NCBI RefSeq assembly: GCF_002890895.1
Contig: NZ_POUL01000009.1
Span: 62,001 to 126,000, forward strand
Source of the DNA: Stutzerimonas stutzeri
GTDB taxonomy: Bacteria; Pseudomonadota; Gammaproteobacteria; Pseudomonadales; Pseudomonadaceae
Reading direction: 5' to 3'
DNA: 64,000 nucleotides
The position numbers and the translations under genes were made by a program. A model generated the notes under the pieces. It was given only the letters and a program-made list of their open reading frames with translations. It had not been told where the DNA came from and ran no database searches. Every line of letters starts with the position of its first letter. Position 1 is the first letter of the stretch. This document shows, piece by piece, positions 30,569-40,643 of this stretch.

Positions 30569-31384
30569 GTGTCCGCCTTTTCCACCCTGCCGCTGGTAAT
30601 CGAACCCGCCGATCTGGCCGAGCGCCTGAATGCCCCGGAGCTGATTCTGGTCGACCTGACCAGCGCGGCCCGCTACGCCGAAGGGCACCTGCCTGGCGCA
30701 CGCTTCGTCGACCCCAAGCAGACTCAGCTCGGTCAACCGCCAGCGCCGGGACAACTGCCCGGAAAGCCTCAGCTGGAAGCGCTGTTTGGAGCACTGGGTC
30801 ATCGTGACGACGCCGTCTACGTGGTCTACGACGACGAAGGGGGTGGCTGGGCCGGCCGCTTCATCTGGCTGCTCGACGTTATCGGCCATCCCCACTACCA
30901 CTATCTGAACGGCGGCCTGCACGCCTGGCTGGCAGAGCAGCGCCCCCTCTCGCAGGACAGCCCTGCCGCTGCGGGCGGACCGGTTCCACTGCAGCTCGAC
31001 GAAGCCCCTAGCGCGACCCGTGAGTATCTCGAAAGCCGGCTCGGTGCTTCCGACCTGGTCATCTGGGATGCGCGTTCGCCTGAGGAATACCGTGGCGAGA
31101 AAGCACTCGCAGCACGCGCGGGGCACATCCCCGGCGCCGTCAACTTCGAGTGGACCGCAGCCATGGACCCGGCACGTGCGATGCGCATCCGCGAAGACAT
31201 CGCTGAACGGCTGGAAGCGCTCGGCATTACCGCCGACAAGGAAATTGTCACCCACTGCCAGACGCACCACCGCTCCGGCTTCACCTACCTGCTGGCCAAG
31301 GCCTTGGGCTATCCGCGGGTCAAGGGATACCCTGGCTCCTGGGGCGAATGGGGCAACCTACCCGATACCCCGATCCAGCAATGA
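30569..31384 (+). CDS. rhdA: Thiosulfate sulfurtransferase (rhodanese) RhdA
   Basis: Two-domain rhodanese that moves the sulfane sulfur of thiosulfate to cyanide or other acceptors. The 271-residue product has the active Cys230 in the loop [10 protein letters not shown], the form described for the Azotobacter/Pseudomonas RhdA group. The N-terminal domain is inactive ([18 protein letters not shown]). The start is a GTG at 30569 with TTGAGG 6 nt upstream. It lies 55 bp after the HDOD-GAF gene and 11 bp before psd. Confidence 0.93.
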   Translation: MSAFSTLPLVIEPADLAERLNAPELILVDLTSAARYAEGHLPGARFVDPKQTQLGQPPAPGQLPGKPQLEALFGALGHRDDAVYVVYDDEGGGWAGRFIWLLDVIGHPHYHYLNGGLHAWLAEQRPLSQDSPAAAGGPVPLQLDEAPSATREYLESRLGASDLVIWDARSPEEYRGEKALAARAGHIPGAVNFEWTAAMDPARAMRIREDIAERLEALGITADKEIVTHCQTHHRSGFTYLLAKALGYPRVKGYPGSWGEWGNLPDTPIQQ

Positions 31385-31395
31385 AAAGGTCATCC

Positions 31396-32298
31396 ATGAA
31401 AGATCGCTTGTTTGTATTCATCCAGCACCTGCTGCCACATCACCTTATTTCGCGCCTCGCCGGCTGCCTCTCCGAGTGCCGCCTGCCCTGGGTGAAAAAC
31501 AGCTTCATCAAGGCCTTCATTCGTCATTTCGACGTGCCGATGCACGAAGCGCAGATCGAAGAGCCGACTGCCTTCGAACATTTCAATGCCTTCTTTACCA
31601 GGGCGCTGAAAGACGGCGCCCGCCCGCTCGACCCGACCCCCGGCGCGGTCCTCAACCCCTGTGACGGCGCCATCAGCCAGCTGGGCAAGATCGAGCAAGG
31701 GCGAATCTTTCAAGCCAAGGGTTACAGCTACAGCGTGATGGAACTGCTTGGCGGCGACCATCAACGTGCCGCGCCCTTCATGGGTGGAGATTTCGCCACC
31801 GTTTACCTGTCGCCGAAGGACTACCATCGTGTGCATATGCCTTTGGCGGGCACCCTGAGGGAAATGGTGTACGTCCCGGGCCGCATCTTCTCGGTGAACA
31901 CCGTCACGGCTGAAGGGGTCCCGGAGTTGTTCGCTCGCAACGAGCGGGTGGTCTGCCTGTTCGATACCGAACACGGACCGATGGCCATGGTGCTGGTGGG
32001 CGCAATGATCGTCGCCAGCATCGAGACCGTCTGGGCCGGACTGGTAACGCCGCCCAAACGCACGCTCAAGACCTTTCACTACGACGAAGCAGCGCGCGGG
32101 CCCATACGCCTGGAGAAGGGCGCCGAAATGGGCCGCTTCAAGCTCGGCTCCACCGTTATTCTGCTGTTTGGAGCGGACCGGATTGCCTGGTCCGAGCAGC
32201 TGTCGGCACTGACACCGGTCCGCATGGGAGAAGCGCTTGGACAAGCCAAGCCGGCGAGCGACATTGCGCTAACGCCCTCTGACTCTCCTCAGCTCTGA
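31396..32298 (+). CDS. psd: Phosphatidylserine decarboxylase
   Basis: Membrane-associated pyruvoyl enzyme that makes phosphatidylethanolamine. The 300-residue proenzyme has the self-cleavage motif LGST with Ser252 becoming the pyruvoyl group, and [11 protein letters not shown] and [10 protein letters not shown] blocks. The ATG at 31396 has AAGG upstream and gives the family N-terminus. It follows rhdA by 11 bp, so rhdA and psd are likely an operon. Confidence 0.96.
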   Translation: MKDRLFVFIQHLLPHHLISRLAGCLSECRLPWVKNSFIKAFIRHFDVPMHEAQIEEPTAFEHFNAFFTRALKDGARPLDPTPGAVLNPCDGAISQLGKIEQGRIFQAKGYSYSVMELLGGDHQRAAPFMGGDFATVYLSPKDYHRVHMPLAGTLREMVYVPGRIFSVNTVTAEGVPELFARNERVVCLFDTEHGPMAMVLVGAMIVASIETVWAGLVTPPKRTLKTFHYDEAARGPIRLEKGAEMGRFKLGSTVILLFGADRIAWSEQLSALTPVRMGEALGQAKPASDIALTPSDSPQL

Positions 32299-32382
32299 CA
32301 CCCGCCAATGGTCGGCTAGCGCTGGCCAATTGCTGCTGGTTCGCTATGATTGACCATAACGATTGCATATTGACATTACGGC

Positions 32383-34275
32383 GTGACGAGCACCCAAAGC
32401 CCACCATCGCCGTTGGTGGTACGCCTGCAGGCATGCCACGGAGTTCATCGCTTGGATAATCAGAGCCAGCCATTATTGTTGCGCGTGCCGACGCCGGATT
32501 GTCAGGAGCTATCCTTCTGCGAGGCCAGCGTGCGCGGCGTCAGACGCTGGCTTTCCGGCCTGCCCAAGGCGAACCTTGGGGAGACTGCGCGACAGCTGTA
32601 TCAGGCCATGCGCGAGATCAATCAGTTTCGTACAACGGCGGCGAACAGACTGCAGCTGCTCGAGTTGCTGCGGCCAGAAATCCATTTCGTCTGCCGGGAA
32701 CTGGAACGCTACTTCATCAACCAGCCCATCGTGCTCGGCGAGCGACCGCGAAAGGTGGCGAGCCTTTGCCAGGCACTGCACAACCACCTCGCCATCGGTT
32801 ACAAGCTGATCTCCGCCGAGCTGGCCCCACAGACTGGGCGTGACCGCCTGCAGCTGCTCACCATTGCCCTGCAGCGTGCTATCCGCAGCCTCAGCACCAT
32901 GCTCGTGCGCTCTACACAGCTCTACAGTCCAACTCCTGAAGGCCTGTGGCTGGAGCTGCATCAGCTGTACGCGTTGGCCGTTACGCACGGCGTACACCGC
33001 ACCATCGTTAATGACGACCTGTGCTACAGGGTCCCAGGCCTCAGCGCGGAACAAAGCTATATCGTTGCGCTGATGCTGGGCAGCGCACGCTGCAACCAGA
33101 TGCGTCAGCAAGGTATTGGTCAACTCGCGCAACTGCTCGAACCCTGGAGTGCCCTGGTCCATCTGCAGGCCGGGCTGGGCCCGACCAGCCTGTTCGGCGT
33201 ATCCCCGCGTATCGATGGTCCACCGCGCTACAGATCGATGTATCCAGCCAGTGCCCGCGCCGATCTGCTCGGCATCGATCCACATGGTCTGGTCAAAGCC
33301 ATCCAGTCACACCTGCAGTCGCCCGCAGAGGCCCCTGAGCACAAAGCCCTCGCCATCCCGGAAGGGCTGAACCCGGACCTGTTGCAACATCTGGTTGCCG
33401 CCTGGGGCGACATTTCCGAGCGCAGCTTTCAACGTGCGCCGACACAGGGCGCGATGACCCTGTGCATCGGCATGAGCGCATTGCACTACTACCTAGCAGA
33501 CCAACGCCCCTTCGGCGAGCTGCTGAAACGTCCTGACGCGACTCGCTCCGCTGTATTCAAACTGAACAATGCCGCACCTGACGTCTGGTCCGTGGCGTTC
33601 GACGCCCAAGTCGTGGAGGAAGAGCGACTGCCCGAGGAGGACCATATTGAGTTCGTGCGTCCTGTTACCGCATCGACCAAGATGATTGAGGAAGGCGACG
33701 CCGCACAACCTGCAGCCGAGAACCTGTTTCCAACATTCGAAGTGCAACGGGTCGACCAGAGCCCTGGTGGTTACTGCCTGTCCTGGCCGGGCGAGGTCCC
33801 CGCGCAACTTCAGGCAGGCGAGCTGCTCGGCCTGCAGGACACCGCCAGCAAAACCTGGAGCGTCGCAGTGGTGCGCTGGGTCCGCCAAGTCCGCGGCAGC
33901 GGACCGCAGATGGGGGTTGAGCTCATCGCGCCTCAGGCACAGCCCTGCGGGCTTCGCTTGCTACGCAAGACTGATCAGGGCAGCGAATACCTGCGCGCCC
34001 TGCTACTACCGGAAATCAGCGTGATCTCGCGCCCAGCTACGCTGATCGTTCCGCGCCTGCCCTTCCAAGAAGGCCAGAAGGTGCAGATCAACCAGAACGG
34101 TGACGAGCACCGCGCAATGCTGTGTTGTCGGCAAGCGGGCACCAGCAGCTATAACCAGTTCGAGTATCAATTGCTGGGCCTCACCGCTTCCGCTCAGGAG
34201 ACGCCGATCACAGCGCGGGGCACCCAGGCGACTTCACGGGGCGAAGATTTTGACTCACTCTGGAACACGCTGTAG
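32383..34275 (+). CDS. Conserved hypothetical protein upstream of fimX, possible PilZ-like C-terminus
   Basis: Large soluble protein of 630 residues that I do not recognise by function. The first 300 residues are mostly helical with no known catalytic motif. The last 170 residues are beta-rich, with a pattern (GPQMGVELI after a VRWVRQV strand) that recalls PilZ-like barrels, though the RxxxR/DxSxxG c-di-GMP signature is not evident. The start is taken as the GTG at 32383; its ribosome site is poor, so the true start may differ. Homologues sit directly before fimX in P. aeruginosa, suggesting a link to type IV pili or c-di-GMP. Confidence 0.7.
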   Translation: MTSTQSPPSPLVVRLQACHGVHRLDNQSQPLLLRVPTPDCQELSFCEASVRGVRRWLSGLPKANLGETARQLYQAMREINQFRTTAANRLQLLELLRPEIHFVCRELERYFINQPIVLGERPRKVASLCQALHNHLAIGYKLISAELAPQTGRDRLQLLTIALQRAIRSLSTMLVRSTQLYSPTPEGLWLELHQLYALAVTHGVHRTIVNDDLCYRVPGLSAEQSYIVALMLGSARCNQMRQQGIGQLAQLLEPWSALVHLQAGLGPTSLFGVSPRIDGPPRYRSMYPASARADLLGIDPHGLVKAIQSHLQSPAEAPEHKALAIPEGLNPDLLQHLVAAWGDISERSFQRAPTQGAMTLCIGMSALHYYLADQRPFGELLKRPDATRSAVFKLNNAAPDVWSVAFDAQVVEEERLPEEDHIEFVRPVTASTKMIEEGDAAQPAAENLFPTFEVQRVDQSPGGYCLSWPGEVPAQLQAGELLGLQDTASKTWSVAVVRWVRQVRGSGPQMGVELIAPQAQPCGLRLLRKTDQGSEYLRALLLPEISVISRPATLIVPRLPFQEGQKVQINQNGDEHRAMLCCRQAGTSSYNQFEYQLLGLTASAQETPITARGTQATSRGEDFDSLWNTL

Positions 34276-34337
34276 ATTGCCGATCACCGTTTTTTAGCCT
34301 CCACGCCCCTTCTACGGCGCGTTCTAAAGCTGCAGCC

Positions 34338-36404
34338 ATGGCCCCGCAAAAGAAAACCATCCGCCTGCTGATCCTCGAGGATTCGCAGAATGAAGCTGAG
34401 CGACTGGTCAGCCTGTTTCGTAACGCAGGCCAGGCGACGCGCGTTCATCGACTGACATCCAGCGAAGACCTGGCTGATGTGCTGCAGCAGACCTGGGATT
34501 TGCTGATCAATGCGCCGACCAGCACCAACCTCGATCCTAGCGAAGCTATAGGTGCGATCCACAAGCAAGCCAAGGACATCCCGGTCATCCAACTGATCGA
34601 CGGCAACGACAGCGACGCGATTACCGAAGCCCTTGCTCTGGGCGCTCAGGGCGCGCTGCCGCAAGGTGAGGATGAATGGCTGATTCTGGTAGCCAGCAGG
34701 GAGCTGGCGAACCTCGAAGAGCGCCGCGCTCGCCGCTCCGCTGAACTGGCTCTACGCGAAGCCGAAAAGCGTTGTCAGCTGCTGCTCGAGAGCTCGGTGG
34801 ATGCCATTGCCTATGTCCATGACGGCATGCATATCTACGCCAACCGCGCCTATCTCGAGCTTTTTGGCTACGAGGATGTGGAAGAACTCGAAGGCATGCC
34901 GATGATTGACCTGATTGCATCCTGCGATCAGGGCGAGTTCAAAGGTTTTCTGAAGAACTATCAAAGTTTACAGGGCAGCGCCGAACTGGTTTGCGGAGGC
35001 GTCCGAGCCGATGGCAGCAGCTTCAAGGCAAGCATGCATTTTTCGCCTGCCAGCTACGACGGAGAGCCCTGCATTCAGGTCGTCATTCGTGCAGAAAGTG
35101 ACAATGCCGAACTGGAAAAGCTGCGCGAGATCAGCAGCCAGGATCTGGTCACCGGCCTTTACAACCGCAACCATTTCCTTGAGTCGCTGGATGGCGCAGT
35201 TGAGCGCGCCGTGAATGCCGGAAAGAACTCCAGCCTCGCCTACCTCCGCATTGATCGCTTCGCCAGCCTGCAGGCCGAGATTGGCCTTGGCGATTCGGAT
35301 CGACTGCTGGCCGAACTGGCGCAACTGCTGCGCGGGCAGTTCCCACAGAATGCCGAGCTGGCGCGCTTCGGGGATGATGCCTTCGCGGTCCTGATGGATG
35401 AGGCTACGCCAAAGCAGCTCGAACAGCCCCTGACCGAATTGCTGAAGAAGGTCGAAGGACATCTGTTCGATGTCGGCGGCCGTACCGTTCAGACCAGTCT
35501 GAGTATCGGTGTTGCCGCCCTCGACGAACAAACTGCGAAAGCTCGGGACGTGGTTGACCGCGCGCACCGCTGCGCCGAAGAGCTGACCGATGGCAATGCT
35601 GTGAGAATCTATGACCCGGCCCGCGAGCTGGCGGCTGCCGCAAGCCGCGGCAATGTCCTCGCGATGCTGCAGCAGGCGCTGGAAAAGAACAGCTTCCGCC
35701 TGCTGTTCCAACCGATCATCAGTCTGCGCGGGGATAGCCACGAACACTATGAGGTGCTGCTTCGCCTGCTCGATCCCGAAGGCGCAGAGGTGCCACCGGG
35801 CGAGTTCCTCGATGCGGCGAAAGAGGCAGGACTGGCCAGCAAGATCGATCGCTGGGTGCTGCTAAACTCGATCAAACTGCTCGCCGAGCACCGCAACAAG
35901 GGCCACAGCACGCGATTGATGGTTCACCTGTCCGGCACCAGCCTGCAGGATCCATCCCTGCTTAGCTGGCTGGGAGCGGCTCTCAAGGCTTCAAGACTGC
36001 CGCCTGATTCACTGGTTTTCCAACTGGACGAAAACGACGCCGTCGCTTACCTGAGACAGGCCAAGGCACTTACTCAGGGGCTTGCAGGACTCGGCTGCCG
36101 CGTAGCGCTGAACCAGTTCGGCTGCGTGCTGAACCCACTCAATACACTGAAGCACCTTGACGCGGATTTTGTGAAGATCGATGGTTCCTATACTCAGGAC
36201 CTGAGCCGTCAGGAGAATCAGGAAGCGCTCAAGCAGCTCCTGGCGCAGCTGCATGAACAGGCCAAGCAGACCATTGTGCCCTTCGTAGACAGCGCCACCG
36301 TACTGGCCACGCTCTGGCAGGCGGGCGTCGGCTATATCCAAGGGCAATACCTGCAGGGCCCGAGCCAGTCGATGGACTACAACTTTTCCTCTGACGAGGA
36401 TTGA
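34338..36404 (+). CDS. fimX: FimX-like c-di-GMP receptor with degenerate GGDEF and EAL domains
   Basis: Regulator of type IV pilus assembly and twitching motility that binds c-di-GMP through its EAL domain. The 688-residue product (about 690 in P. aeruginosa) has, in order, a receiver-like domain, a PAS domain near residues 145-255, a diguanylate-cyclase-like domain and an EAL domain. GGDEF is replaced by GDDAF (residues 345-349) and EAL by EVL (472-474), so both are expected to be enzymatically inactive or weak. This matches known FimX. It is 62 bp after the 630-residue gene. Confidence 0.9.
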   Translation: MAPQKKTIRLLILEDSQNEAERLVSLFRNAGQATRVHRLTSSEDLADVLQQTWDLLINAPTSTNLDPSEAIGAIHKQAKDIPVIQLIDGNDSDAITEALALGAQGALPQGEDEWLILVASRELANLEERRARRSAELALREAEKRCQLLLESSVDAIAYVHDGMHIYANRAYLELFGYEDVEELEGMPMIDLIASCDQGEFKGFLKNYQSLQGSAELVCGGVRADGSSFKASMHFSPASYDGEPCIQVVIRAESDNAELEKLREISSQDLVTGLYNRNHFLESLDGAVERAVNAGKNSSLAYLRIDRFASLQAEIGLGDSDRLLAELAQLLRGQFPQNAELARFGDDAFAVLMDEATPKQLEQPLTELLKKVEGHLFDVGGRTVQTSLSIGVAALDEQTAKARDVVDRAHRCAEELTDGNAVRIYDPARELAAAASRGNVLAMLQQALEKNSFRLLFQPIISLRGDSHEHYEVLLRLLDPEGAEVPPGEFLDAAKEAGLASKIDRWVLLNSIKLLAEHRNKGHSTRLMVHLSGTSLQDPSLLSWLGAALKASRLPPDSLVFQLDENDAVAYLRQAKALTQGLAGLGCRVALNQFGCVLNPLNTLKHLDADFVKIDGSYTQDLSRQENQEALKQLLAQLHEQAKQTIVPFVDSATVLATLWQAGVGYIQGQYLQGPSQSMDYNFSSDED

Positions 36405-36557
36405 CTGCCAGCGGAACGACCTCCCTGCGACCGCTCGTATCTCTCCCGACCAAAGGACCGGTCCACCCCACCGCGATCCCGCAGTAATTGACCTCTGTCA
36501 GGCTCCATTGCCAGGGTTGGACTAGAGTGTTCTGACCCAGCCTGCGAGGAAAACATC

Positions 36558-37631
36558 ATGACCATGATGAGAGCCGCCGCGTTCGTCGAACCCGGTCGAA
36601 TCGAGCTTGTTGACAAACCCATCCCCGACGTCGGACCCAACGACGCCCTGGTCCGCATCACCACCACGACCATCTGCGGCACCGATGTACACATTCTCAA
36701 GGGTGAGTACCCCGTCGCCGCCGGCCTGACCATTGGTCACGAACCCGTGGGGGTGATCGAGAAGCTCGGCAGCAATGTACAGGGCTATCAGGAGGGTCAG
36801 CGCGTCATCGCCGGCGCGATCTGCCCTAACTTCTCTTCCTATGCCAGCCAGGACGGTCTTTCCTCGCAGGACGGCGGCTGCGCCTGCCACGGCTACAAGC
36901 CTATGGGCGGCTGGCGGTTCGGTAACACCATCGACGGCACCCAGGCCGAGTACGTACTGGTCCCGGACGCTCAGGGCAACCTGGCGCCGGTCCCAGACGG
37001 CCTCACCGACGAACAGGTGCTGATGTGTCCCGACATCATGTCTACCGGATTCGCTGGCGCCGAAGCCGCCAAGATCAAGATCGGCGACATAGTGGCCATC
37101 TTTGCTCAGGGCCCGATCGGACTCTGCGCGACCGCTGGGGCACGCCTGCGGGGTGCCGGGATGATCATCGTTGTCGACGGTGTCGATGCGCGCCTGGACA
37201 TTGCGCGACAGATGGGTGCTGACGTGACATTGAATTTCAAGCAAACGGATGTAGTCGAGGAAATCCTCCGGCTCACCGGTGGCCGCGGCGTCGACGCCTC
37301 CATCGAAGCACTTGGCCAACAGTCGACGTTCGAAAGCGCCTTGCGCGTGCTCAAGCCTGGCGGCACGCTTTCTAGCCTGGGCGTGTACTCAGCCGACCTC
37401 ACCATTCCGCTTGGCGCCTTCCATGCCGGGCTCGGCGACCACAAGATCGTGACTTCGCTGTGCCCGGGAGGAAAGGAGCGGATGCGGCGGTTGCTGAATG
37501 TGGTGGCCTCAGGGCGCGTAGACCTCGCCCCTTTGGTGACCCATCATTACGCCCTCGACGACATCACCAACGCCTATGAGCTCTTCGCCAATCAGCGCGA
37601 CGGGGTTCTCAAGGTGGCGATAAAGCCATAA
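36558..37631 (+). CDS. Zinc-dependent alcohol dehydrogenase family protein
   Basis: Medium-chain dehydrogenase of 357 residues. Predicted catalytic zinc ligands are Cys40 (TTICGTDVH), His61 and Glu62 (GHEPVG). The NAD(P)-binding GxGxxG-like stretch is FAQGPIGLCATAGARLRG. It resembles the isopropanol or sorbitol-type enzymes that include TGFAGAEAA and DGTQAEY segments. Substrate unknown. GAGGA lies 7 nt before the ATG. It sits 153 bp after fimX and before a hairpin. Confidence 0.88.
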   Translation: MTMMRAAAFVEPGRIELVDKPIPDVGPNDALVRITTTTICGTDVHILKGEYPVAAGLTIGHEPVGVIEKLGSNVQGYQEGQRVIAGAICPNFSSYASQDGLSSQDGGCACHGYKPMGGWRFGNTIDGTQAEYVLVPDAQGNLAPVPDGLTDEQVLMCPDIMSTGFAGAEAAKIKIGDIVAIFAQGPIGLCATAGARLRGAGMIIVVDGVDARLDIARQMGADVTLNFKQTDVVEEILRLTGGRGVDASIEALGQQSTFESALRVLKPGGTLSSLGVYSADLTIPLGAFHAGLGDHKIVTSLCPGGKERMRRLLNVVASGRVDLAPLVTHHYALDDITNAYELFANQRDGVLKVAIKP

Positions 37632-37641
37632 GGCAAGCCTT

Positions 37642-37679
37642 AGCTGGAAGCTGAAGCCTTAACCGCTTAGCTTCCAGTT
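37642..37679. terminator. Bidirectional hairpin between the dehydrogenase gene and serB
   Basis: Arms CTGGAAGCT (37644-37652) and AGCTTCCAG (37669-37677) lie between convergent stops. Flanking bases extend the pairing by a few positions. Confidence 0.5.
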
Positions 37680-37682
37680 CAC

Positions 37683-38897
37683 CTATTCCGTTCCTTCACG
37701 ATCGCGGAAGCCAAGCAGGTAAAGAATCCCGTCCAAACCCAAGGTCGAGATAGCTTGCTTGGCCGACTGTTTGACCAGAGGCTTGGCTCGGAAGGCGACA
37801 CCCAACCCCGCCAACCCAAGCATCGGCAAATCATTGGCACCGTCGCCAACGGCAATGGTCTGCTCCAGCCTCAGGCCCTCCCGCTCGGCCAGCTCGCGAA
37901 GCAGATCCGCCTTGCGCTGTGCGTCGACAATAGGCTCCTGTGCTACACCGGTGAGCTTGCCATCGACTATCTCCAACTCGTTGGCATAGACGTAGTCGAT
38001 GCCCAGTCTGGCTTGCAGCTGTTTGGCAAAATAAGTGAAGCCCCCCGACAGGATGGCGGTCTTGTAGCCGAGGCGCTTAAGCTCGGCAAAAAGCAGTTCG
38101 GCGCCTTCGGTGAGCCTGAGCCGGGCACCCACTTCCGCCAGCGCGTGCTCCTCAAGGCCTTCGAGCAATGCCAGCCGCTCCCGGAAGCTCGCGCGAAAGT
38201 CCAACTCGCCGCGCATGGCACGTTCAGTGATTTCCGAAACTTGGTCACCAACTCCGGCCACCTTGGCCAATTCGTCAATGACTTCCGCCTCAATCAGTGT
38301 CGAGTCCATGTCGAACACCGCCAGCCGGCGATTGCGACGAAAAACCGAGTCGCGCTGAAAAGCGATATCGACGTTGAGCTCCTGCGCCACGCTGAGAAAC
38401 TCGGCGCGCAACGCTGCGGTATCGGCAGGCTCGCCGCGAACTGAAAACTCGATGCAACCCTTACCCAGCTCTTCCGGCATGTCCAGCGGTTGGCGACCGG
38501 AAAGACGGTCGATGTGATCGATGTTCAAGCCATACTTGGCGGTGATCGAACTGACGCGCTGCAACTGCTCGGCGGTCACCTTGCGGGTCAACAGGGTGAC
38601 GATGTGCCGGGGCTTGCCCTGCCCGGCCACCCACTGCTGGTAGTCTGCCTCCGCAACGGGCGTGAAGCGCACCTGCTGATCATGTTTGTACCCCATGAAC
38701 AGCACGTCCTTGAGGACAGAAGAGGCACGCTCGGTATCGGGTATTTCCACCAGAATGCCAAACGACAGGGTGTCGTGGATCACGGCCTGACCGATATCCA
38801 GGATATTCACACCACCTTGAGCGAGTACGCCGGTGATTGCCGCGGTCAGCCCGGGGCGGTCTTCCCCAGTGATGTTAATCAGGACGATTTCGCGCAA
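37683..38897 (-). CDS. serB: Phosphoserine phosphatase SerB
   Basis: Final enzyme of serine synthesis, a HAD-family phosphatase. The 404-residue product has two ACT domains in the N-terminal half (beginning REIVLINITGEDRPGL). The HAD domain follows, with the nucleophile motif FDMDSTLIEAEVID, LSGGFTYF and GDGANDLPML. The start is a TTG at 38897 with AGGAG 7 nt upstream. The longer frame to 38915 also starts at TTG without a site. The two-ACT form is typical of pseudomonads, unlike the shorter E. coli SerB. Confidence 0.95.
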   Translation of the reverse strand: MREIVLINITGEDRPGLTAAITGVLAQGGVNILDIGQAVIHDTLSFGILVEIPDTERASSVLKDVLFMGYKHDQQVRFTPVAEADYQQWVAGQGKPRHIVTLLTRKVTAEQLQRVSSITAKYGLNIDHIDRLSGRQPLDMPEELGKGCIEFSVRGEPADTAALRAEFLSVAQELNVDIAFQRDSVFRRNRRLAVFDMDSTLIEAEVIDELAKVAGVGDQVSEITERAMRGELDFRASFRERLALLEGLEEHALAEVGARLRLTEGAELLFAELKRLGYKTAILSGGFTYFAKQLQARLGIDYVYANELEIVDGKLTGVAQEPIVDAQRKADLLRELAEREGLRLEQTIAVGDGANDLPMLGLAGLGVAFRAKPLVKQSAKQAISTLGLDGILYLLGFRDREGTE

Positions 38898-39031
38898 GGC
38901 GCAGCTCCTATGCAAAGAAGACCGGCATTCTATAACAGCAGGACTGCGCTAACGCTTCAGCACACCACCAGTTTTAAACATGCATCTGCACTCTGCCGGG
39001 TCTGCAATTCGTCTGCTTTGACCGAGTGACC

Positions 39032-39060
39032 TTTAGCCCCTACAGCGCTTTCCGTATACT
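39032..39060 (+). promoter_or_regulatory. Candidate promoter for the YtjB-like gene
   Basis: -10 TATACT (39055-39060) with a weak -35 TTTAGC (39032-39037), 17-bp spacing. It lies in the serB/YtjB divergent region and would give a leader of about 30 nt. Confidence 0.4.
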
Positions 39061-39095
39061 GCGCGCCACTTTCCTCAAGAGTAGAGCCGCGCTCT

Positions 39096-40643
39096 GTGAA
39101 CCGGCCCGCATCCGTCAAGCCCGACAATTTCTTCCTGCTGATCTATCGCGCATTGCGCCAGCGTCGTGTTCCGCTGGTTCTGCGGGTAGCCAGCCACACG
39201 CTACTGCTGGTCGCGCTGGCCTTGATCATCTACGCCTGGGTCATGGGCATGCAATTCAAGCATGCGATGGAGCAGCAGGCCGATGCCCTCGGCCAAAGCC
39301 TGATCACCCAGACGGCCGCTTCGGCGACGGATCTGCTGGTGGCCAACGACATCCTTAGCCTCAATGTGCTGCTGAGCAATCTGGTGAAGAACCCGCTGGT
39401 GGCGCACGCAGCGATCTACAGTGTGGACAACCGCGTGCTGGCGGAGTCGGGCGCCCGCCCGCAGCGAAGTCTGTTGGGCGACGAGGAAGGCCTCTACTCC
39501 ACCCCCATCAGTTTCCAGGAGGTGATCGCCGGGCACTTGCGCATCAGCCTCGACATGCAGCAGTTCCAGCAACCAATGACCATCAGCCTGCAAAGCATGG
39601 GGTTGCTCAGCCTCATCCTGCTGGCGCTGACGCTTACGCTAAGCATGCGCCTGGGCCGGCAGCTCTCGCTTCCCCTGATGCAGTTGCGCCTGTGGTTGCG
39701 CGACCCCGATGACCCGGCGCCGGGCGCAGGTCGGCAAGATGAGATTGGTGAACTTGCGCGGCAGTTGCAGGCACGCCTGGTGCCCGAGAAGCCGGAGCCG
39801 GAGATCGAGCTGGACGACAGCATGGAGGATCTCTATTCGGCGCATTTCGAGGTGCCAGTCGCAGTTCCGGTCAAAGACTACGAGCGTTCTGACACGGATC
39901 TTCGGAGCCATCTCGACGATGTGGCTGAAAGCCTGTCGACGGAAGATCAGGCTACGGACGACTCACTCGACAACGATTTCGATGACGATCCGCCCTTCGA
40001 TGAGCCCAAGTCGCAGCCAGCGCCTGCACCGGGAGTGGTCACCCCCGCAGCGCCAGCCACGACTGGCAAAAGCGGTGTGCTGGCGATTCAGCTCGGTGCC
40101 CAGGAACAACTGCGCCGCCTACCTCGCGCACGGCTGACTGAGCTGCTGCAGCGCTACAGCGACTGCCTGCAACAGGCCTCGACTCTGTATCAGGCCGAGC
40201 TGCATACGCTCAACGACGGCAGCAGCCTGATGCTCTTCCACAGCCAGGACGACGAGCAGAACTACCTGACCCATGCGCTCTGCTGTGGCGAGCTGATGCG
40301 CGCGCTGGGCCACGCCCTGCAGATCGAGGTCGCCGATAGCGGCATCACGCTGCAGCTGCAACTGGGGCTCACTCAAGGCGAAGGGCTTTATGACCTGAGC
40401 CAAGGTGATCTGCTGCTCAGCGAACCGGCACAGGCCGCGCTGGCCATGTCGCAGCACAGCCGTAACCTGCTGCTGGTCGAACGCGGAATTGGCGAAGACA
40501 ACCTGATTCGCCAGCGTGCTCGCATCCGCCCCATTGCAAGCCCGGAGGGCGCCTGCTGCGTCGAACGGCTGCTCGAACCCTACCCCTCGCTACTGGAGCG
40601 CCAGCTCGCGCGCATGCACGAGCTGCGCAACCGCATCAGCTGA
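39096..40643 (+). CDS. AhpA/YtjB family membrane protein
   Basis: Inner-membrane protein of 515 residues. It has one membrane segment near residues 35-50, a periplasmic region of about 110 residues and a second membrane segment near 170-185. A HAMP-like linker follows, then an acidic variable region, and a C-terminal domain (VLAIQLGAQEQLRRLP through LQLGLTQGEG) that resembles a degenerate class III nucleotide cyclase. In E. coli the smaller ytjB (smp) also flanks serB. The function is unknown. The start is a GTG at 39096. Confidence 0.75.
   Translation: MNRPASVKPDNFFLLIYRALRQRRVPLVLRVASHTLLLVALALIIYAWVMGMQFKHAMEQQADALGQSLITQTAASATDLLVANDILSLNVLLSNLVKNPLVAHAAIYSVDNRVLAESGARPQRSLLGDEEGLYSTPISFQEVIAGHLRISLDMQQFQQPMTISLQSMGLLSLILLALTLTLSMRLGRQLSLPLMQLRLWLRDPDDPAPGAGRQDEIGELARQLQARLVPEKPEPEIELDDSMEDLYSAHFEVPVAVPVKDYERSDTDLRSHLDDVAESLSTEDQATDDSLDNDFDDDPPFDEPKSQPAPAPGVVTPAAPATTGKSGVLAIQLGAQEQLRRLPRARLTELLQRYSDCLQQASTLYQAELHTLNDGSSLMLFHSQDDEQNYLTHALCCGELMRALGHALQIEVADSGITLQLQLGLTQGEGLYDLSQGDLLLSEPAQAALAMSQHSRNLLLVERGIGEDNLIRQRARIRPIASPEGACCVERLLEPYPSLLERQLARMHELRNRIS

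Noticed and set aside
30494..31270. Leftward 258-codon frame opposite rhdA
   Set aside because: Antisense shadow; rhdA has its catalytic motif in the other strand.
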